DNA from: CBDFKB01 sp965248715
Lineage (GTDB): Bacteria; Pseudomonadota; Alphaproteobacteria; Rhizobiales; Rhizobiaceae
DNA: 64,000 nucleotides
Assembly (NCBI GenBank): GCA_965248715.1
Contig: CBDFKB010000008.1
Span: forward strand, 434,001 to 498,000
Direction: 5' to 3'
Both the position numbers and the translations under genes were made by a program. Shown piece after piece: positions 55,858-64,000 of this stretch (within the stretch, counting starts at the first letter, position 1; each line of letters starts with the position of its first letter). Under the pieces are notes generated by a model. That model was not told where the DNA came from. It saw only the letters and a list, made by a program, of their open reading frames with translations, and searched no databases.

Positions 55858-57186
55858 ATGTCAAACAGGCTCGATGCGGTGCCGAACGATCTTCGCGCTT
55901 TTTGGATGCCGTTTACTTCCAATCGTCAATTTAAGAGCGCGCCGCGCATGTTCGCGACGGCCAGCGATATGCATTATACCACCACTGATGGCCGCAAGGT
56001 GCTCGATGGCACCTCTGGGCTGTGGTGTGTCAATGCCGGCCATTGCCGACCGAAGATTACCGAGGCGATCCAAAAACAGGCGGCCGAACTCGACTACGCG
56101 CCGGCGTTTCAAATCGGCCATGCCAACGTGTTCGAACTGGCCAACCGGTTGGTCGATCTGTCACCGGACGGCATGAACCATGTGTTCTTTACCAATTCGG
56201 GTTCGGAATCGGTCGACACCGCGCTGAAGATCGCATTGGCCTATCACCGGGTAAAGGGTGACGGTTCGCGCTTCAGGCTGATCGGCCGCGAGCGTGGCTA
56301 TCACGGAGTTAATTTCGGCGGCATTTCGGTCGGCGGCATTGTTTCCAACCGCAAAATGTTCGGCACGCTTTTGACCGGCGTTGACCATTTGCCGCACACC
56401 CATCTGCCGGGCAAAAACGCCCATACCCGCGGCGAACCGGAGCACGGGGCGGAACTGGCCGATGATTTGGAGCGCATCTGCGCGCTACATGACCCGTCGA
56501 CGATTGCCGCCGTGATCGTCGAGCCGGTGGCCGGTTCCACCGGAGTGTTGATCCCGCCCAAGGGTTATCTGAAACGGCTGCGCGAGATTTGCGACAAAAA
56601 CGGCATTTTGTTGATATTCGACGAGGTGATCACGGGTTTTGGCCGGCTTGGAACCAATTTCGGCGCCGATTTCTTTGGTGTTACCCCCGATATCATGACC
56701 ACCGCCAAGGGTTTGACCAATGGGGTGATCCCGATGGGCGCGGTGTTCGTCAAGGACGAGATCCACGATGCCTTCATGAGCGGGCCGGAGCATTTGATCG
56801 AATTCTTCCACGGCTATACGTATTCGGGCAATCCGATGGCGGCTGCGGCTGCGCTTGGCACTCTTGACACTTATCAAGACGAAGGATTGCTGACGCGCGC
56901 TGCTGAGGTCGCTCCTTATTGGCAAGAAGCGTTGCATTCGCTGAAAGATGCACCCCACGTCATCGACATCCGCAATGTCGGGCTGATCGGTGCGATTGAA
57001 CTGGAACCTATGGCTGGCCAGCCTGCCAAGCGTGCTTTCAACGCATTCGTCAGGGCGTTTGAAAAGGGCAGCCTGATCCGGGTAACCGGCGACATCATCG
57101 CCCTGTCACCGCCGCTAATTGTCGAAAATGCCCATATTGACGAGCTGGTCGATTGTATCCGGGCAGTGCTGGAGGAAATTGAATAG
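55858..57186 (+). CDS. Class III omega-aminotransferase (probable beta-alanine:pyruvate)
   Basis: 442-residue PLP enzyme. FTNSGSESVDTALKIA binds the phosphate, the aspartate is in LLIFDEVITGFGRLGTNFG, and the PLP lysine in TTAKGLTNG. Such enzymes convert beta-alanine and pyruvate to malonic semialdehyde and alanine, which fits its place between a dihydropyrimidinase/carbamoylase set and a semialdehyde dehydrogenase. ATG 55858 follows GGAGAGG. The next gene starts directly after its stop. Confidence 0.88.
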   Translation: MSNRLDAVPNDLRAFWMPFTSNRQFKSAPRMFATASDMHYTTTDGRKVLDGTSGLWCVNAGHCRPKITEAIQKQAAELDYAPAFQIGHANVFELANRLVDLSPDGMNHVFFTNSGSESVDTALKIALAYHRVKGDGSRFRLIGRERGYHGVNFGGISVGGIVSNRKMFGTLLTGVDHLPHTHLPGKNAHTRGEPEHGAELADDLERICALHDPSTIAAVIVEPVAGSTGVLIPPKGYLKRLREICDKNGILLIFDEVITGFGRLGTNFGADFFGVTPDIMTTAKGLTNGVIPMGAVFVKDEIHDAFMSGPEHLIEFFHGYTYSGNPMAAAAALGTLDTYQDEGLLTRAAEVAPYWQEALHSLKDAPHVIDIRNVGLIGAIELEPMAGQPAKRAFNAFVRAFEKGSLIRVTGDIIALSPPLIVENAHIDELVDCIRAVLEEIE

Positions 57187-58683
57187 ATGGAAACCATCGA
57201 CAATTATTATGGTGGTGAACGCCAACCCTCCAAGTCCACCCGCATACAGCCGGTGTATAACCCGGCGACCGGAGAAGCGATTGCCGAATTGCCGCTTTCG
57301 ACCAACCAGGAGGTGGACGCTGCGGTTAAGGCGGCGAAATCGGTCGCCCGGGAGTGGGGCAAGACCCCGGCGCTGAAACGTGCCCGGCTGATGTTCAAGT
57401 TTAAGGAATTGCTCGACCGGCATGCCGCAGATATCGCCCGGGAAATCTCACGCGAACACGGCAAGACCCACGACGATGCGTTGGGCGAGGTAACCCGTGG
57501 CATCGAAGTGGTCGAATTCGCCTGTGGCATTCCCCAATTGTTGAAAGGGGAATTCTCGCGCAATGTCGGGCCGTCGATCGACAGCTATGCCGACCGTCAG
57601 CCCCTCGGCGTGGTCGCCGGTATTACCCCGTTTAATTTCCCGTCGATGGTGCCGATGTGGATGTATCCAGTGGCGATCGCCTGCGGCAACACCTTTGTGT
57701 TGAAACCGTCGGAGCGCGACCCGTCGGCACCGATGTTGGCGGTGGAACTGTTCCACCAGGCAGGCTTTCCCGCCGGGGTGTTGAACCTGGTGCATGGCGA
57801 CAAACAAGCAGTCGACGCAATCCTTAATCACAGCGACATCAAGGCGGTAAGCTTTGTTGGTTCGACGCCGATCGCCGAATATGTTTACACCCGTGGCACT
57901 GCGGCCGGCAAACGGGTGCAAGCGCTTGGCGGTGCGAAAAACCACATGATCGTGATGCCGGATGCTGATCTCGATCAGGCGGCCGATGCGCTGATGGGGG
58001 CTGGTTTCGGTTCGGCTGGCGAACGTTGCATGGCGGTTTCAGTTGCGGTCCCGGTTGGCGACAAGACCGCCGACGCGCTGGTGCAACGGTTAAAGCCCAG
58101 GGTCGAATCATTGAAAATTGGTCCGTCCACCGACCCGCAAGCCGATATGGGGCCGGTGATTACCCAAGCCGCCAAGGACCGGATCACCGGCTATATCGAC
58201 GCCGGGGTCAAAGAAGGCGCCGATTTGGTGGTCGACGGCCGTGGTTTTTCGCTGCAAGGTTATGAGGATGGCTATTTCGTTGGCGGTACCCTGTTTGACC
58301 GGGTAACCACAAATATGTCGATCTATCGCGAGGAGATATTCGGGCCGGTATTGTCAGTGGTTAGGGCCAATAATTTTGCCGAGGCGACCACCATGATCAA
58401 CGAGCATGAATATGGCAACGGCACAGCAATTTTTACCCGCGACGGCGATGCGGCGCGCGAATTTGCCGACGATATCGAAGTCGGCATGGTCGGCATCAAT
58501 GTGCCGATCCCGGTGCCGGTGGCTTATCACTCGTTTGGCGGTTGGAAGCGGTCGCTGTTCGGCGACCATTCGATCTACGGGCCCGAAGGGGTGCATTTCT
58601 ACACAAGGCTGAAAACCGTAACCACCCGCTGGCCGGCCGGCATCAAGGAAGGGGCGGTTTTCACGTTCCCGAGCAATAATTGA
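57187..58683 (+). CDS. mmsA: CoA-acylating (methyl)malonate-semialdehyde dehydrogenase
   Basis: 498-residue aldehyde dehydrogenase superfamily member. ITPFNFPSMVPMWMYPVAIA, FVGSTPIAEYVYTRG and the catalytic Cys in GSAGERCMAVSVAV are the MmsA signature. It forms acetyl-CoA from malonic semialdehyde (or propionyl-CoA from methylmalonic semialdehyde), the final step of uracil and thymine breakdown. Starts one base after the aminotransferase stop. Confidence 0.93.
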   Translation: METIDNYYGGERQPSKSTRIQPVYNPATGEAIAELPLSTNQEVDAAVKAAKSVAREWGKTPALKRARLMFKFKELLDRHAADIAREISREHGKTHDDALGEVTRGIEVVEFACGIPQLLKGEFSRNVGPSIDSYADRQPLGVVAGITPFNFPSMVPMWMYPVAIACGNTFVLKPSERDPSAPMLAVELFHQAGFPAGVLNLVHGDKQAVDAILNHSDIKAVSFVGSTPIAEYVYTRGTAAGKRVQALGGAKNHMIVMPDADLDQAADALMGAGFGSAGERCMAVSVAVPVGDKTADALVQRLKPRVESLKIGPSTDPQADMGPVITQAAKDRITGYIDAGVKEGADLVVDGRGFSLQGYEDGYFVGGTLFDRVTTNMSIYREEIFGPVLSVVRANNFAEATTMINEHEYGNGTAIFTRDGDAAREFADDIEVGMVGINVPIPVPVAYHSFGGWKRSLFGDHSIYGPEGVHFYTRLKTVTTRWPAGIKEGAVFTFPSNN

Positions 58684-58693
58684 GGAGAGATTG

Positions 58694-59944
58694 ATGGCTG
58701 CACCTGGCGAAAATCTGCGCATCAATGGCGACCGGCTGTGGGACACGATCCACGAGATGGCAAAGATCGGCCCCGGCATTGCCGGCGGCAGCAATCGGCA
58801 AACCGTGACCGATGAAGACGGCGAGGGTCGTAATCTGTTCCAGAAATGGTGCGAGGACGCAGGGCTGACCATGGGCGTTGACCAGATGGGTACCATGTAC
58901 ATGCATCGCGAAGGCACCGATCCAGACGCGCTGCCGGTCTATGTGGGCAGTCATCTTGATACCCAGCCGACCGGCGGGCGCTATGATGGGGTATTGGGAG
59001 TTTTGGCCGGCTTGGAAATCGTGCGTACCCTCAACGACCTCAACATCAAGACCAAGCATCCGATCGTGGTCACCAACTGGACCAATGAGGAGGGCACCAG
59101 ATTTGCCCCGGCAATGATGGCGTCCGGGGTGTATGCGGGGGTGCTCGATCAGGCCGACATCTATCAACACACCGATGCTGAGGGTAAAAAATTCGGCGAC
59201 GAATTACAGCGTATCGGCTGGCGCGGCGACGAAGAAGTCGGTGCACGCAAGATGCATGCGTTCTTTGAACTGCACATTGAACAGGGGCCGATCTTGGAAG
59301 CCGAAGGCAAGGATATCGGCGTGGTTACCCATGGCCAGGGTCTGCGCTGGATCGAATGCACGGTGACCGGCAGGGAAAGCCACACCGGTTCCACACCGAT
59401 GCCGATGCGCAAGAATGCCGGGCGCGGCTTGGCGCAAATCACCGAGTTGGTACACAACATCGCCATCGACAATGCACCCAATGCGGTCGGCGCCATTGGC
59501 CAAATTAATGTCTACCCAAATTCCCGCAATATCATCCCGGGGCGCGCGGTATTTACTGTCGATTTTCGCAGCCATGAAATCGATACCCTAAACAGTATGG
59601 TCGCGCGGTTGGAAGCAGAGGCACCAGGGCTGTGCGAGGCGCTTGGGGTGTCGTTTGATTGTGAAATCGTCGGTCAGTTCGATCCGCCCGCGTTCGATGA
59701 AAATTGCGTCGCCGCAGTGCGTAACGCTGCTGAGCGGCTTGGCTATTCCCATCGCGATATCATTTCCGGTGCCGGCCACGACGCTTGTTGGGTCAACCGC
59801 ATGGCACCAACGTCGATGGTGATGTGCCCGTGCGTCGACGGGCTTTCGCACAATGAGGCCGAGGATATTTCCAAGCAATGGTCAACCGCCGGCGCTGAAG
59901 TCTTGTTCCATGCGGTGGTGGAGACAGCGGAGATTGTGGGGTGA
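58694..59944 (+). CDS. Zn-dependent amidase, probable N-carbamoyl-beta-alanine amidohydrolase
   Basis: 416-residue M20-family hydantoinase/carbamoylase. Metal ligands in VGSHLDTQPTGGRYDGVLG and TNEEGTRF; the dimer lid FELHIEQGPILEAE; SGAGHDACWVN near the end. Bacterial beta-ureidopropionases (PydC) belong here. From context it would release beta-alanine, CO2 and ammonia; an N-carbamoyl-L-amino acid hydrolase is the alternative. ATG follows GGAGAG. Confidence 0.87.
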   Translation: MAAPGENLRINGDRLWDTIHEMAKIGPGIAGGSNRQTVTDEDGEGRNLFQKWCEDAGLTMGVDQMGTMYMHREGTDPDALPVYVGSHLDTQPTGGRYDGVLGVLAGLEIVRTLNDLNIKTKHPIVVTNWTNEEGTRFAPAMMASGVYAGVLDQADIYQHTDAEGKKFGDELQRIGWRGDEEVGARKMHAFFELHIEQGPILEAEGKDIGVVTHGQGLRWIECTVTGRESHTGSTPMPMRKNAGRGLAQITELVHNIAIDNAPNAVGAIGQINVYPNSRNIIPGRAVFTVDFRSHEIDTLNSMVARLEAEAPGLCEALGVSFDCEIVGQFDPPAFDENCVAAVRNAAERLGYSHRDIISGAGHDACWVNRMAPTSMVMCPCVDGLSHNEAEDISKQWSTAGAEVLFHAVVETAEIVG

Positions 59945-59967
59945 ATAATTGGCCAGCTGAAACCCCT

Positions 59968-60000
59968 AACCCTGACCCCTCCCCACAAGGGGGAGGGGGA
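59968..60000. repeat. REP-like palindrome
   Basis: CCCCTCCCC-ACAA-GGGGGAGGGG forms a strong hairpin 20-50 bp after the amidase stop. It belongs to the same C/G-rich repeat type found twice around the DUF559 gene below. Confidence 0.7.
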
Positions 60001-60043
60001 TAAACACGCGTTGATGCGCCCCTGCCGATTACGGAGAAAAATG

Positions 60044-60097
60044 ATGTCCAAAGTCATCAAAAACGGGACCATCGTCACTGCCGACCGCATTTGCTAG
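60044..60097 (+). pseudogene. Duplicated 5' end of the dihydropyrimidinase gene
   Basis: ATG 60044 opens a 17-codon reading frame, MSKVIKNGTIVTADRIC then stop, that copies the first 14 or so codons of the true gene at 60893 with about 4 differences in 44 bases. The preceding ~60 bp (ATAAACACGCG ... GGAG) also resembles the DNA before the true start. Confidence 0.85.
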
Positions 60098-60135
60098 AAT
60101 AGAATTTGGTTCCAGCCGCAGGAAAGGCGAGCAAG

Positions 60136-60354
60136 ATGGGACATATGAAACGGCTTACCAAAGAAGAGCGCGAAAAGCTTATTTCAGATGGTTTTCGGCC
60201 GGTCGAAATTTGGGTTCCAAATCTCGATGACCCTAAAGTATTGAAACATTGGCAGGAGGGAACTCGACGGGCATCTGAAGCCGATCGCAAAGATGGCACC
60301 AACGAATTTCTTGAAGGAGTTCTTTGCGACTTAATTGCAGAGGATAAAGGTTGA
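60136..60354 (+). CDS. MazE-like antitoxin (DUF3018 type)
   Basis: About 72 residues: RLTKEEREKLISDGFRPVEI, then WVPNLDDPKVLKHW, and an acidic C terminus (FLEGVLCDLIAEDKG). The FRPVEIWVP block is that of small antitoxin MazE/DUF3018 proteins, which usually precede a MazF-type toxin; no toxin follows here. ATG 60136 is the best start. Its stop overlaps the TTG start of the DUF559 frame. Confidence 0.65.
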   Translation: MGHMKRLTKEEREKLISDGFRPVEIWVPNLDDPKVLKHWQEGTRRASEADRKDGTNEFLEGVLCDLIAEDKG

Positions 60355-60878
60355 AACGGGGTGACAATGCCGCCGATCGGCGTGTTCCTCTCCCCCACGG
60401 GGAGAGGGTGGCTGCGAAGCAGCCGGGTGAGGGGGCATTTGCGCCCAAGCCTGATCCACGCACAAAACTATTTGCTCGGCAGATGCGCAAACTTCCAACC
60501 GATGCTGAATGTATGCTGTGGCTTGAGCTCAGAAATCGTCTGTTGAACAACTATCGCTTTAATCGCCAAGTGCGCATTGGACCGTTCATCGTAGACTTCG
60601 TTTGCCGAAGAAAAAAATTGATTGTTGAACTTGATGGTAGCCAGCACGCAGAAAACGGCAATGATGAAATGCGGACCGCATATCTAAACAGTCACGGATA
60701 TTCAGTTTTGCGGTTCTGGAACCATGAAGTTGCCTTTGAGCGCCAAGCGGTGCTGGAGACCATCCTTGCGGTTCTCGAGGGCCATCTCAATTCCCCCTCA
60801 CCTGGCCTGCGCTTCGCACCGGCCGTCCTCTCCCCGTCGGGGAGAGGAATAAACGCGCGCCGCCATAAAAGCCGATAA
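60351..60878 (+). CDS. DUF559 protein (Vsr-like endonuclease fold)
   Basis: The core (about residues 40-145) shows LPTDAECMLWLELRNR, FNRQVRIGPFIVDFVCRRKK, LIVELDGSQH and VLRFWNHEV, matching DUF559, a small PD-(D/E)XK-like family related to very-short-patch repair endonucleases. The first and last 30-35 residues are translated from REP-type repeats (PLPHGERVAAKQPGEG and SPSPGLRFAPAVLSPSGRG), so the true start is uncertain: TTG 60351 or ATG 60483. The activity of the family is not established. Confidence 0.7.
   Translation: MKRGDNAADRRVPLPHGERVAAKQPGEGAFAPKPDPRTKLFARQMRKLPTDAECMLWLELRNRLLNNYRFNRQVRIGPFIVDFVCRRKKLIVELDGSQHAENGNDEMRTAYLNSHGYSVLRFWNHEVAFERQAVLETILAVLEGHLNSPSPGLRFAPAVLSPSGRGINARRHKSR
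60387..60437. repeat. REP-like palindrome, left copy at the DUF559 gene
   Basis: CCTCTCCCCCACGGGGAGAGG followed by GTGGCTGCGAAGCAGCC and GGGTGAGGGGG. A reverse-oriented copy lies at 60793-60847. Confidence 0.8.
60793..60847. repeat. REP-like palindrome, right copy at the DUF559 gene
   Basis: Inverse copy of the element at 60387-60437: CCCCCTCACCTGG ... GCGCTTCGCACC ... CCTCTCCCCGTCGGGGAGAGG. The two copies enclose the conserved core of the DUF559 frame. Confidence 0.8.
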
Positions 60879-60892
60879 TGGAGTAAGATCGC

Positions 60893-62350
60893 ATGTCCAA
60901 AATCATCAAAAACGGAACTATCGTCACCGCCGACCGTACCTGGAAGGCGGATGTGCTAATCAAGCACGACAAAATCATCGGCATCGGTGAGGATATGGGC
61001 GGTGCCGACCATGTGCTCGACGCCACCGGGTGCTACGTGATGCCCGGCGGCATCGACCCGCACACCCATCTCGAAATGCCGTTCATGGGCACCTATTCGA
61101 CCGACGATTTCGAAAGCGGCACCCGCGCTGCATTGTCTGGCGGCACCACCATGGTGGTGGATTTTGCCCTGCCCTCGCCTGGCCAATCGCTGCTCGAAGC
61201 GATCCAGATGTGGGACAACAAATCAACCCGGGCCAATTGCGACTATTCCTTCCACATGGCGATCACCTGGTGGGGCGAGCAGGTTTTCAACGAAATGGAG
61301 ATGATAGTCCGCGACAAGGGCATCAACACCTTCAAGCATTTCATGGCCTATAAGGGTGCGTTGATGGTCGACGATGACGAAATGTATTCATCGTTCCAAC
61401 GCTGCGCGGAACTTGGCGCGATGCCACTGGTGCATGCCGAAAACGGCGATGTGGTGGCGCAGATGCAGGCCAAATTGCTGGCAGCAGGCAATGATGGGCC
61501 GGAAGGCCACGCCTATTCGCGCCCGCCTGAGGTAGAAGGCGAAGCCACTAACCGGGCGATCATGATCGCCAACATGGCCGGTGTGCCGCTTTACGTGGTG
61601 CACACTTCTTGCGAGCAATCCCACGAGGCGATCCGCCGGGCCAGGCAAAACGGCATGCGGGTTTATGGCGAACCGCTGATCCAGCACCTGACGTTGGATG
61701 AGAGCGAATATGCAAACAAGGACTGGGACCATTCGGCGCGCCGGGTGATGAGCCCGCCGTTCCGCAATAAATTGCATCAGGATTCGCTTTGGGCAGGCTT
61801 GTCCGCAGGATCATTGCAGGTGGTAGCAACGGACCATTGCGCGTTCACCACCGAGCAAAAGCGCACCGGCGTCGGCGATTTCACCAAAATCCCCAATGGC
61901 ACCGGCGGGCTGGAAGATCGCATGCCGATGTTGTGGACCTATGGGGTCTCAACCGGCCGGTTGACCATGAACGAATTCGTCGCCGTGACCTCGTCCAACA
62001 TCGCCAAAATCCTCAATATCTATCCGAAGAAAGGCGCAATCGTCGAAGGTGCTGACGCCGATCTGGTGATCTGGGACCCTGAAAAAGAAAAAACCATCAC
62101 CGCGAAAAAACAACAATCGGCGATCGATTACAATGTGTTCGAGGGCAAAAAGGTCAAGGGTCTGCCGCGCTACACGTTGACCCGTGGCCAGGTCGCGATC
62201 GAAGACGGAGAGGTCAAAACCCACGAAGGCCACGGTAAATTCGTCGCCCGCGAACCGTTTCAGGCGGTCAACCGAGCGTTGTCGACCTACAAGGAAGTCA
62301 CCGCACCGCGCAAGGTAAAACGCTCCGGTATTCCGGCGAGCGGGGTTTGA
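60893..62350 (+). CDS. hydA: Dihydropyrimidinase (D-hydantoinase)
   Basis: 485-residue amidohydrolase that opens dihydrouracil/dihydrothymine to N-carbamoyl-beta-amino acids. Metal ligands GGIDPHTHLEMPF, the carbamylated Lys154 in HFMAYKGALMVDD, HAENGDVV, VVHTSCEQSHE and the aspartate in VATDHCAF. Start ATG after GGAG 9 bases upstream. It belongs to the RutR-flanked catabolic locus but is separated from the amidase gene by 950 bp of inserted DNA. Also called pydB. Confidence 0.94.
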   Translation: MSKIIKNGTIVTADRTWKADVLIKHDKIIGIGEDMGGADHVLDATGCYVMPGGIDPHTHLEMPFMGTYSTDDFESGTRAALSGGTTMVVDFALPSPGQSLLEAIQMWDNKSTRANCDYSFHMAITWWGEQVFNEMEMIVRDKGINTFKHFMAYKGALMVDDDEMYSSFQRCAELGAMPLVHAENGDVVAQMQAKLLAAGNDGPEGHAYSRPPEVEGEATNRAIMIANMAGVPLYVVHTSCEQSHEAIRRARQNGMRVYGEPLIQHLTLDESEYANKDWDHSARRVMSPPFRNKLHQDSLWAGLSAGSLQVVATDHCAFTTEQKRTGVGDFTKIPNGTGGLEDRMPMLWTYGVSTGRLTMNEFVAVTSSNIAKILNIYPKKGAIVEGADADLVIWDPEKEKTITAKKQQSAIDYNVFEGKKVKGLPRYTLTRGQVAIEDGEVKTHEGHGKFVAREPFQAVNRALSTYKEVTAPRKVKRSGIPASGV

Positions 62351-62464
62351 GGGTGGTCAGTGAAATAGGTCAGTTTCCAGGCTGTAGTTTCTTACCCCGG
62401 TGAGTAATGAGATGGGATTTGTCGAGCATATGTCTATGACCAAAACAAAGATCGAGTATGGGCA

Positions 62465-63244
62465 ATGACTGACGTTATCTGCGCCAAATCCCTGTCGCTC
62501 ACGTTCGAGACCAATGACGGCCCGGTGCACGCCCTGTCGGATGTCGATCTGACCATCGGCAAGGGCGAGTTTGTTTCTTTCATCGGCCCATCTGGGTGTG
62601 GCAAGACCACGCTACTGCGGGTGATCGCCGATCTCGAACAACCGACCGAGGGCACGATAACCGTCAACGGCATGACGCCGCACGAGGCGCGCATGAAGCG
62701 GGCCTACGGCTACGTGTTCCAAGCTGCTTCGCTGTATCCCTGGCGCACGATCGAAAACAACGTTGCCCTGCCGCTGGAAATCATGGGTTTTGATGCGACT
62801 GAGCGGCGCCAACGCACTGCCCGCACCTTGGAGCTGGTCAATCTTACGGGCTTTGAAAAAAAATATCCTTGGCAATTATCCGGTGGCATGCAGCAACGCG
62901 CTTCTATCGCCCGGGCGCTGGCGTTCGATGCAGATCTGTTGTTGATGGACGAACCGTTCGGTGCGCTTGACGAAATCGTGCGCGACCACCTCAACCAACA
63001 ATTGCTGGAATTGTGGGCGCGTACCCAAAAGACGATTTGCTTCGTTACCCATTCGATCCCCGAGGCGGTGTATTTGTCGACCCGCATCGTGGTGATGAGC
63101 CCCAGGCCTGGCCGGGTAACCAAAGTAATTGAATCCACCCTGGCGACGGAACGCCCGCTCGACATTCGCGAAACCCCCGAGTTCCTTGAAACCGCCCATC
63201 AGGTGCGCGAAGGGCTGCGAGCGGGACATTCTTATGAGGAATAG
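62465..63244 (+). CDS. NitT/TauT-type ABC transporter ATP-binding protein
   Basis: 259 residues. Walker A GPSGCGKTT, Q-loop VFQAASLYPW, signature LSGGMQQRAS, Walker B LLLMDEPFGALDE and H-loop CFVTHSIPEAVYLS, the layout of nitrate/taurine/pyrimidine-type importers. From its place after the dihydropyrimidinase gene it probably serves pyrimidine or a precursor uptake; the binding protein is not in the window. The gene ends within the first unit of a 19-bp repeat. Confidence 0.9.
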   Translation: MTDVICAKSLSLTFETNDGPVHALSDVDLTIGKGEFVSFIGPSGCGKTTLLRVIADLEQPTEGTITVNGMTPHEARMKRAYGYVFQAASLYPWRTIENNVALPLEIMGFDATERRQRTARTLELVNLTGFEKKYPWQLSGGMQQRASIARALAFDADLLLMDEPFGALDEIVRDHLNQQLLELWARTQKTICFVTHSIPEAVYLSTRIVVMSPRPGRVTKVIESTLATERPLDIRETPEFLETAHQVREGLRAGHSYEE

Positions 63245-63325
63245 GGTGGCTTATGAGGAATAGGGTGGCTTATGAGGAATAGGGTGGCTTATGAGGAATA
63301 GGGTGGCTTATGAGGAATAGGGTGG
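63231..63325. repeat. Five 19-bp tandem repeats at an ABC gene junction
   Basis: CTTATGAGGAATAGGGTGG is repeated five times without error (starts at 63231, 63250, 63269, 63288, 63307). The first unit contains the last codons and stop of the ATPase gene (TAT GAG GAA TAG). Each unit has an ATG and a GAGG ribosome-site-like core. Confidence 0.95.
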
Positions 63326-63329
63326 CGCT

Positions 63330-64000
63330 ATGATGTTGAAACGCCTTGCCCAAGGCAGCGTATTCCCGATCCTTACCGTGATCGTTGCCATCATCGCGCT
63401 TTGGTATGTCTTTGCGGTTTATCTCAACACACCGTGGCAAAAGGACATCTATCAGCGACAGGAAATCACCTGGAACTACAGCGATCTGGTGCGGGACACG
63501 CTGAACCAGGATCGTCCGGTGTTGCCGGCGGTACACCAAGTGGCGGTGGAAATCTGGAACACCACTGCCTTAAAGAAAATCACTTCCAAACGCAGTCTGA
63601 TCTACCATTCATGGATCACACTGTCGGCTACCTTGCTCGGCTTTGCCATGGGTGCGGCATTCGGCATACTTTTGGCAGTGTTGATCGTCCACAACCGGGC
63701 GATGGAACGCTCGTTGATGCCGTGGATCATCGCCAGCCAGACGATACCGATCCTGGCGATCGCGCCGATGATCATCGTCGTCTTGAACGCGGTCGGCCTT
63801 TCCGGCCTGGTGCCGAAGGCGCTAATCTCAACCTATTTGTGTTTTTTCCCGGTTGCGGTCGGCATGGTCAAGGGGCTGCGCAGCCCAGACATCCAACAAC
63901 TCGACCTGATGCGCACCTATAACGCATCAGCCTTCCAAACCTTGCGGAAATTACGCTGGCCGTCATCCTTGCCATATTTGTTTGCCTCGCTGAAGATCGG
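63330..64000 (+). CDS. NitT/TauT-type ABC transporter permease (partial)
   Basis: The frame from ATG 63330 (MMLKRLAQGS) stays open to the window end, at least 223 residues. Helix 1 is PILTVIVAIIALWYVFAVYL; after a periplasmic loop come ITLSATLLGFAMGAAFGILLAVLI and the permease loop SPDIQQLDLMRTYNASAFQTLRKLRWPSSLPYLFASLKIG, the EAA-type motif of binding-protein-dependent permeases. Starts five bases after the 19-bp repeat tract. C terminus outside the window. Confidence 0.9.
   Translation, partial: MMLKRLAQGSVFPILTVIVAIIALWYVFAVYLNTPWQKDIYQRQEITWNYSDLVRDTLNQDRPVLPAVHQVAVEIWNTTALKKITSKRSLIYHSWITLSATLLGFAMGAAFGILLAVLIVHNRAMERSLMPWIIASQTIPILAIAPMIIVVLNAVGLSGLVPKALISTYLCFFPVAVGMVKGLRSPDIQQLDLMRTYNASAFQTLRKLRWPSSLPYLFASLKI

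Noticed and set aside
63231..63325. CRISPR or integron site
   Set aside because: 19-bp perfect head-to-tail repeats without spacers.
63401..63922. 173-residue + strand frame
   Set aside because: Out-of-frame shadow of the ABC permease, whose true frame starts at 63330 and leaves the window.

Overview
The window looks like chromosome from an alphaproteobacterium of the order Hyphomicrobiales (Rhizobiales); I cannot name the genus. The evidence is a PdhS/DivJ-type PAS histidine kinase, a tRNA-His without the usual extra G-1 and with A73 (known from many alphaproteobacteria), a propionyl-CoA carboxylase/methylmalonyl-CoA mutase locus, hisC-tyrC and hisZ-hisG clusters, a DUF3772-like MscS channel, and several rhizobial-style intergenic palindromic repeats. 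Most genes are housekeeping or catabolic. They are interrupted by small patches of decayed mobile DNA.

Layout. 0-6.4 kb: an unknown beta-rich protein, a 1202-residue PdhS-like kinase, then about 1.5 kb of non-coding DNA with nested inverted repeats, tRNA-His and an IS3-family remnant. 6.5-11.5 kb: a complete Liv-type amino-acid ABC transporter (livK-H-M-G-F), in which livM carries a one-base frameshift in a T run. 11.5-14.7 kb: metF, with a perfect palindrome upstream, and a repeat-rich membrane protein of unknown function. 14.8-23.5 kb: pccA and methylmalonyl-CoA mutase, separated by a 4.4-kb accessory block: a 412-bp-offset tandem duplication that copies the pccA 3' end, a TPR-repeat gene and a STAND-like P-loop NTPase. 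This block is the best candidate for an uncharacterised (possibly conflict or signalling) system. 23.6-33.7 kb: hybrid kinase, a GFA-family fragment, SDR, threonine dehydrogenase, DOPA-dioxygenase-like protein, GDPD, MscS channel, acyl-CoA synthetase and ArsR.

33.8-44.1 kb: amino-acid biosynthesis (asd, leuB, leuD, hisC, tyrC, hisZ, hisG) with gloB and a methyltransferase, interrupted by a dead IS element between asd and leuB. 44.1-51 kb: DoxX, groEL/groES with a CIRCE-like operator, and a kinase/flavin reductase/TVP38 cluster. 51.2-54.5 kb: rpmH-rnpA-yidC-engB. 54.7-64 kb: an IS5-family remnant, then a reductive pyrimidine-degradation locus: a divergent RutR-like regulator with a recognisable RutR box, an omega-aminotransferase, CoA-acylating semialdehyde dehydrogenase, N-carbamoyl-beta-alanine amidase-like hydrolase, dihydropyrimidinase and the start of a NitT/TauT-type ABC transporter. 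A MazE-like/DUF559 cassette lies between two copies of the dihydropyrimidinase 5' end.

Together the last locus would convert dihydropyrimidine to N-carbamoyl-beta-alanine, beta-alanine, malonic semialdehyde and acetyl-CoA. The first enzyme (dihydropyrimidine dehydrogenase) and the transporter binding protein are not in the window. All functional calls come from reading motifs and family resemblance; no database search was run.
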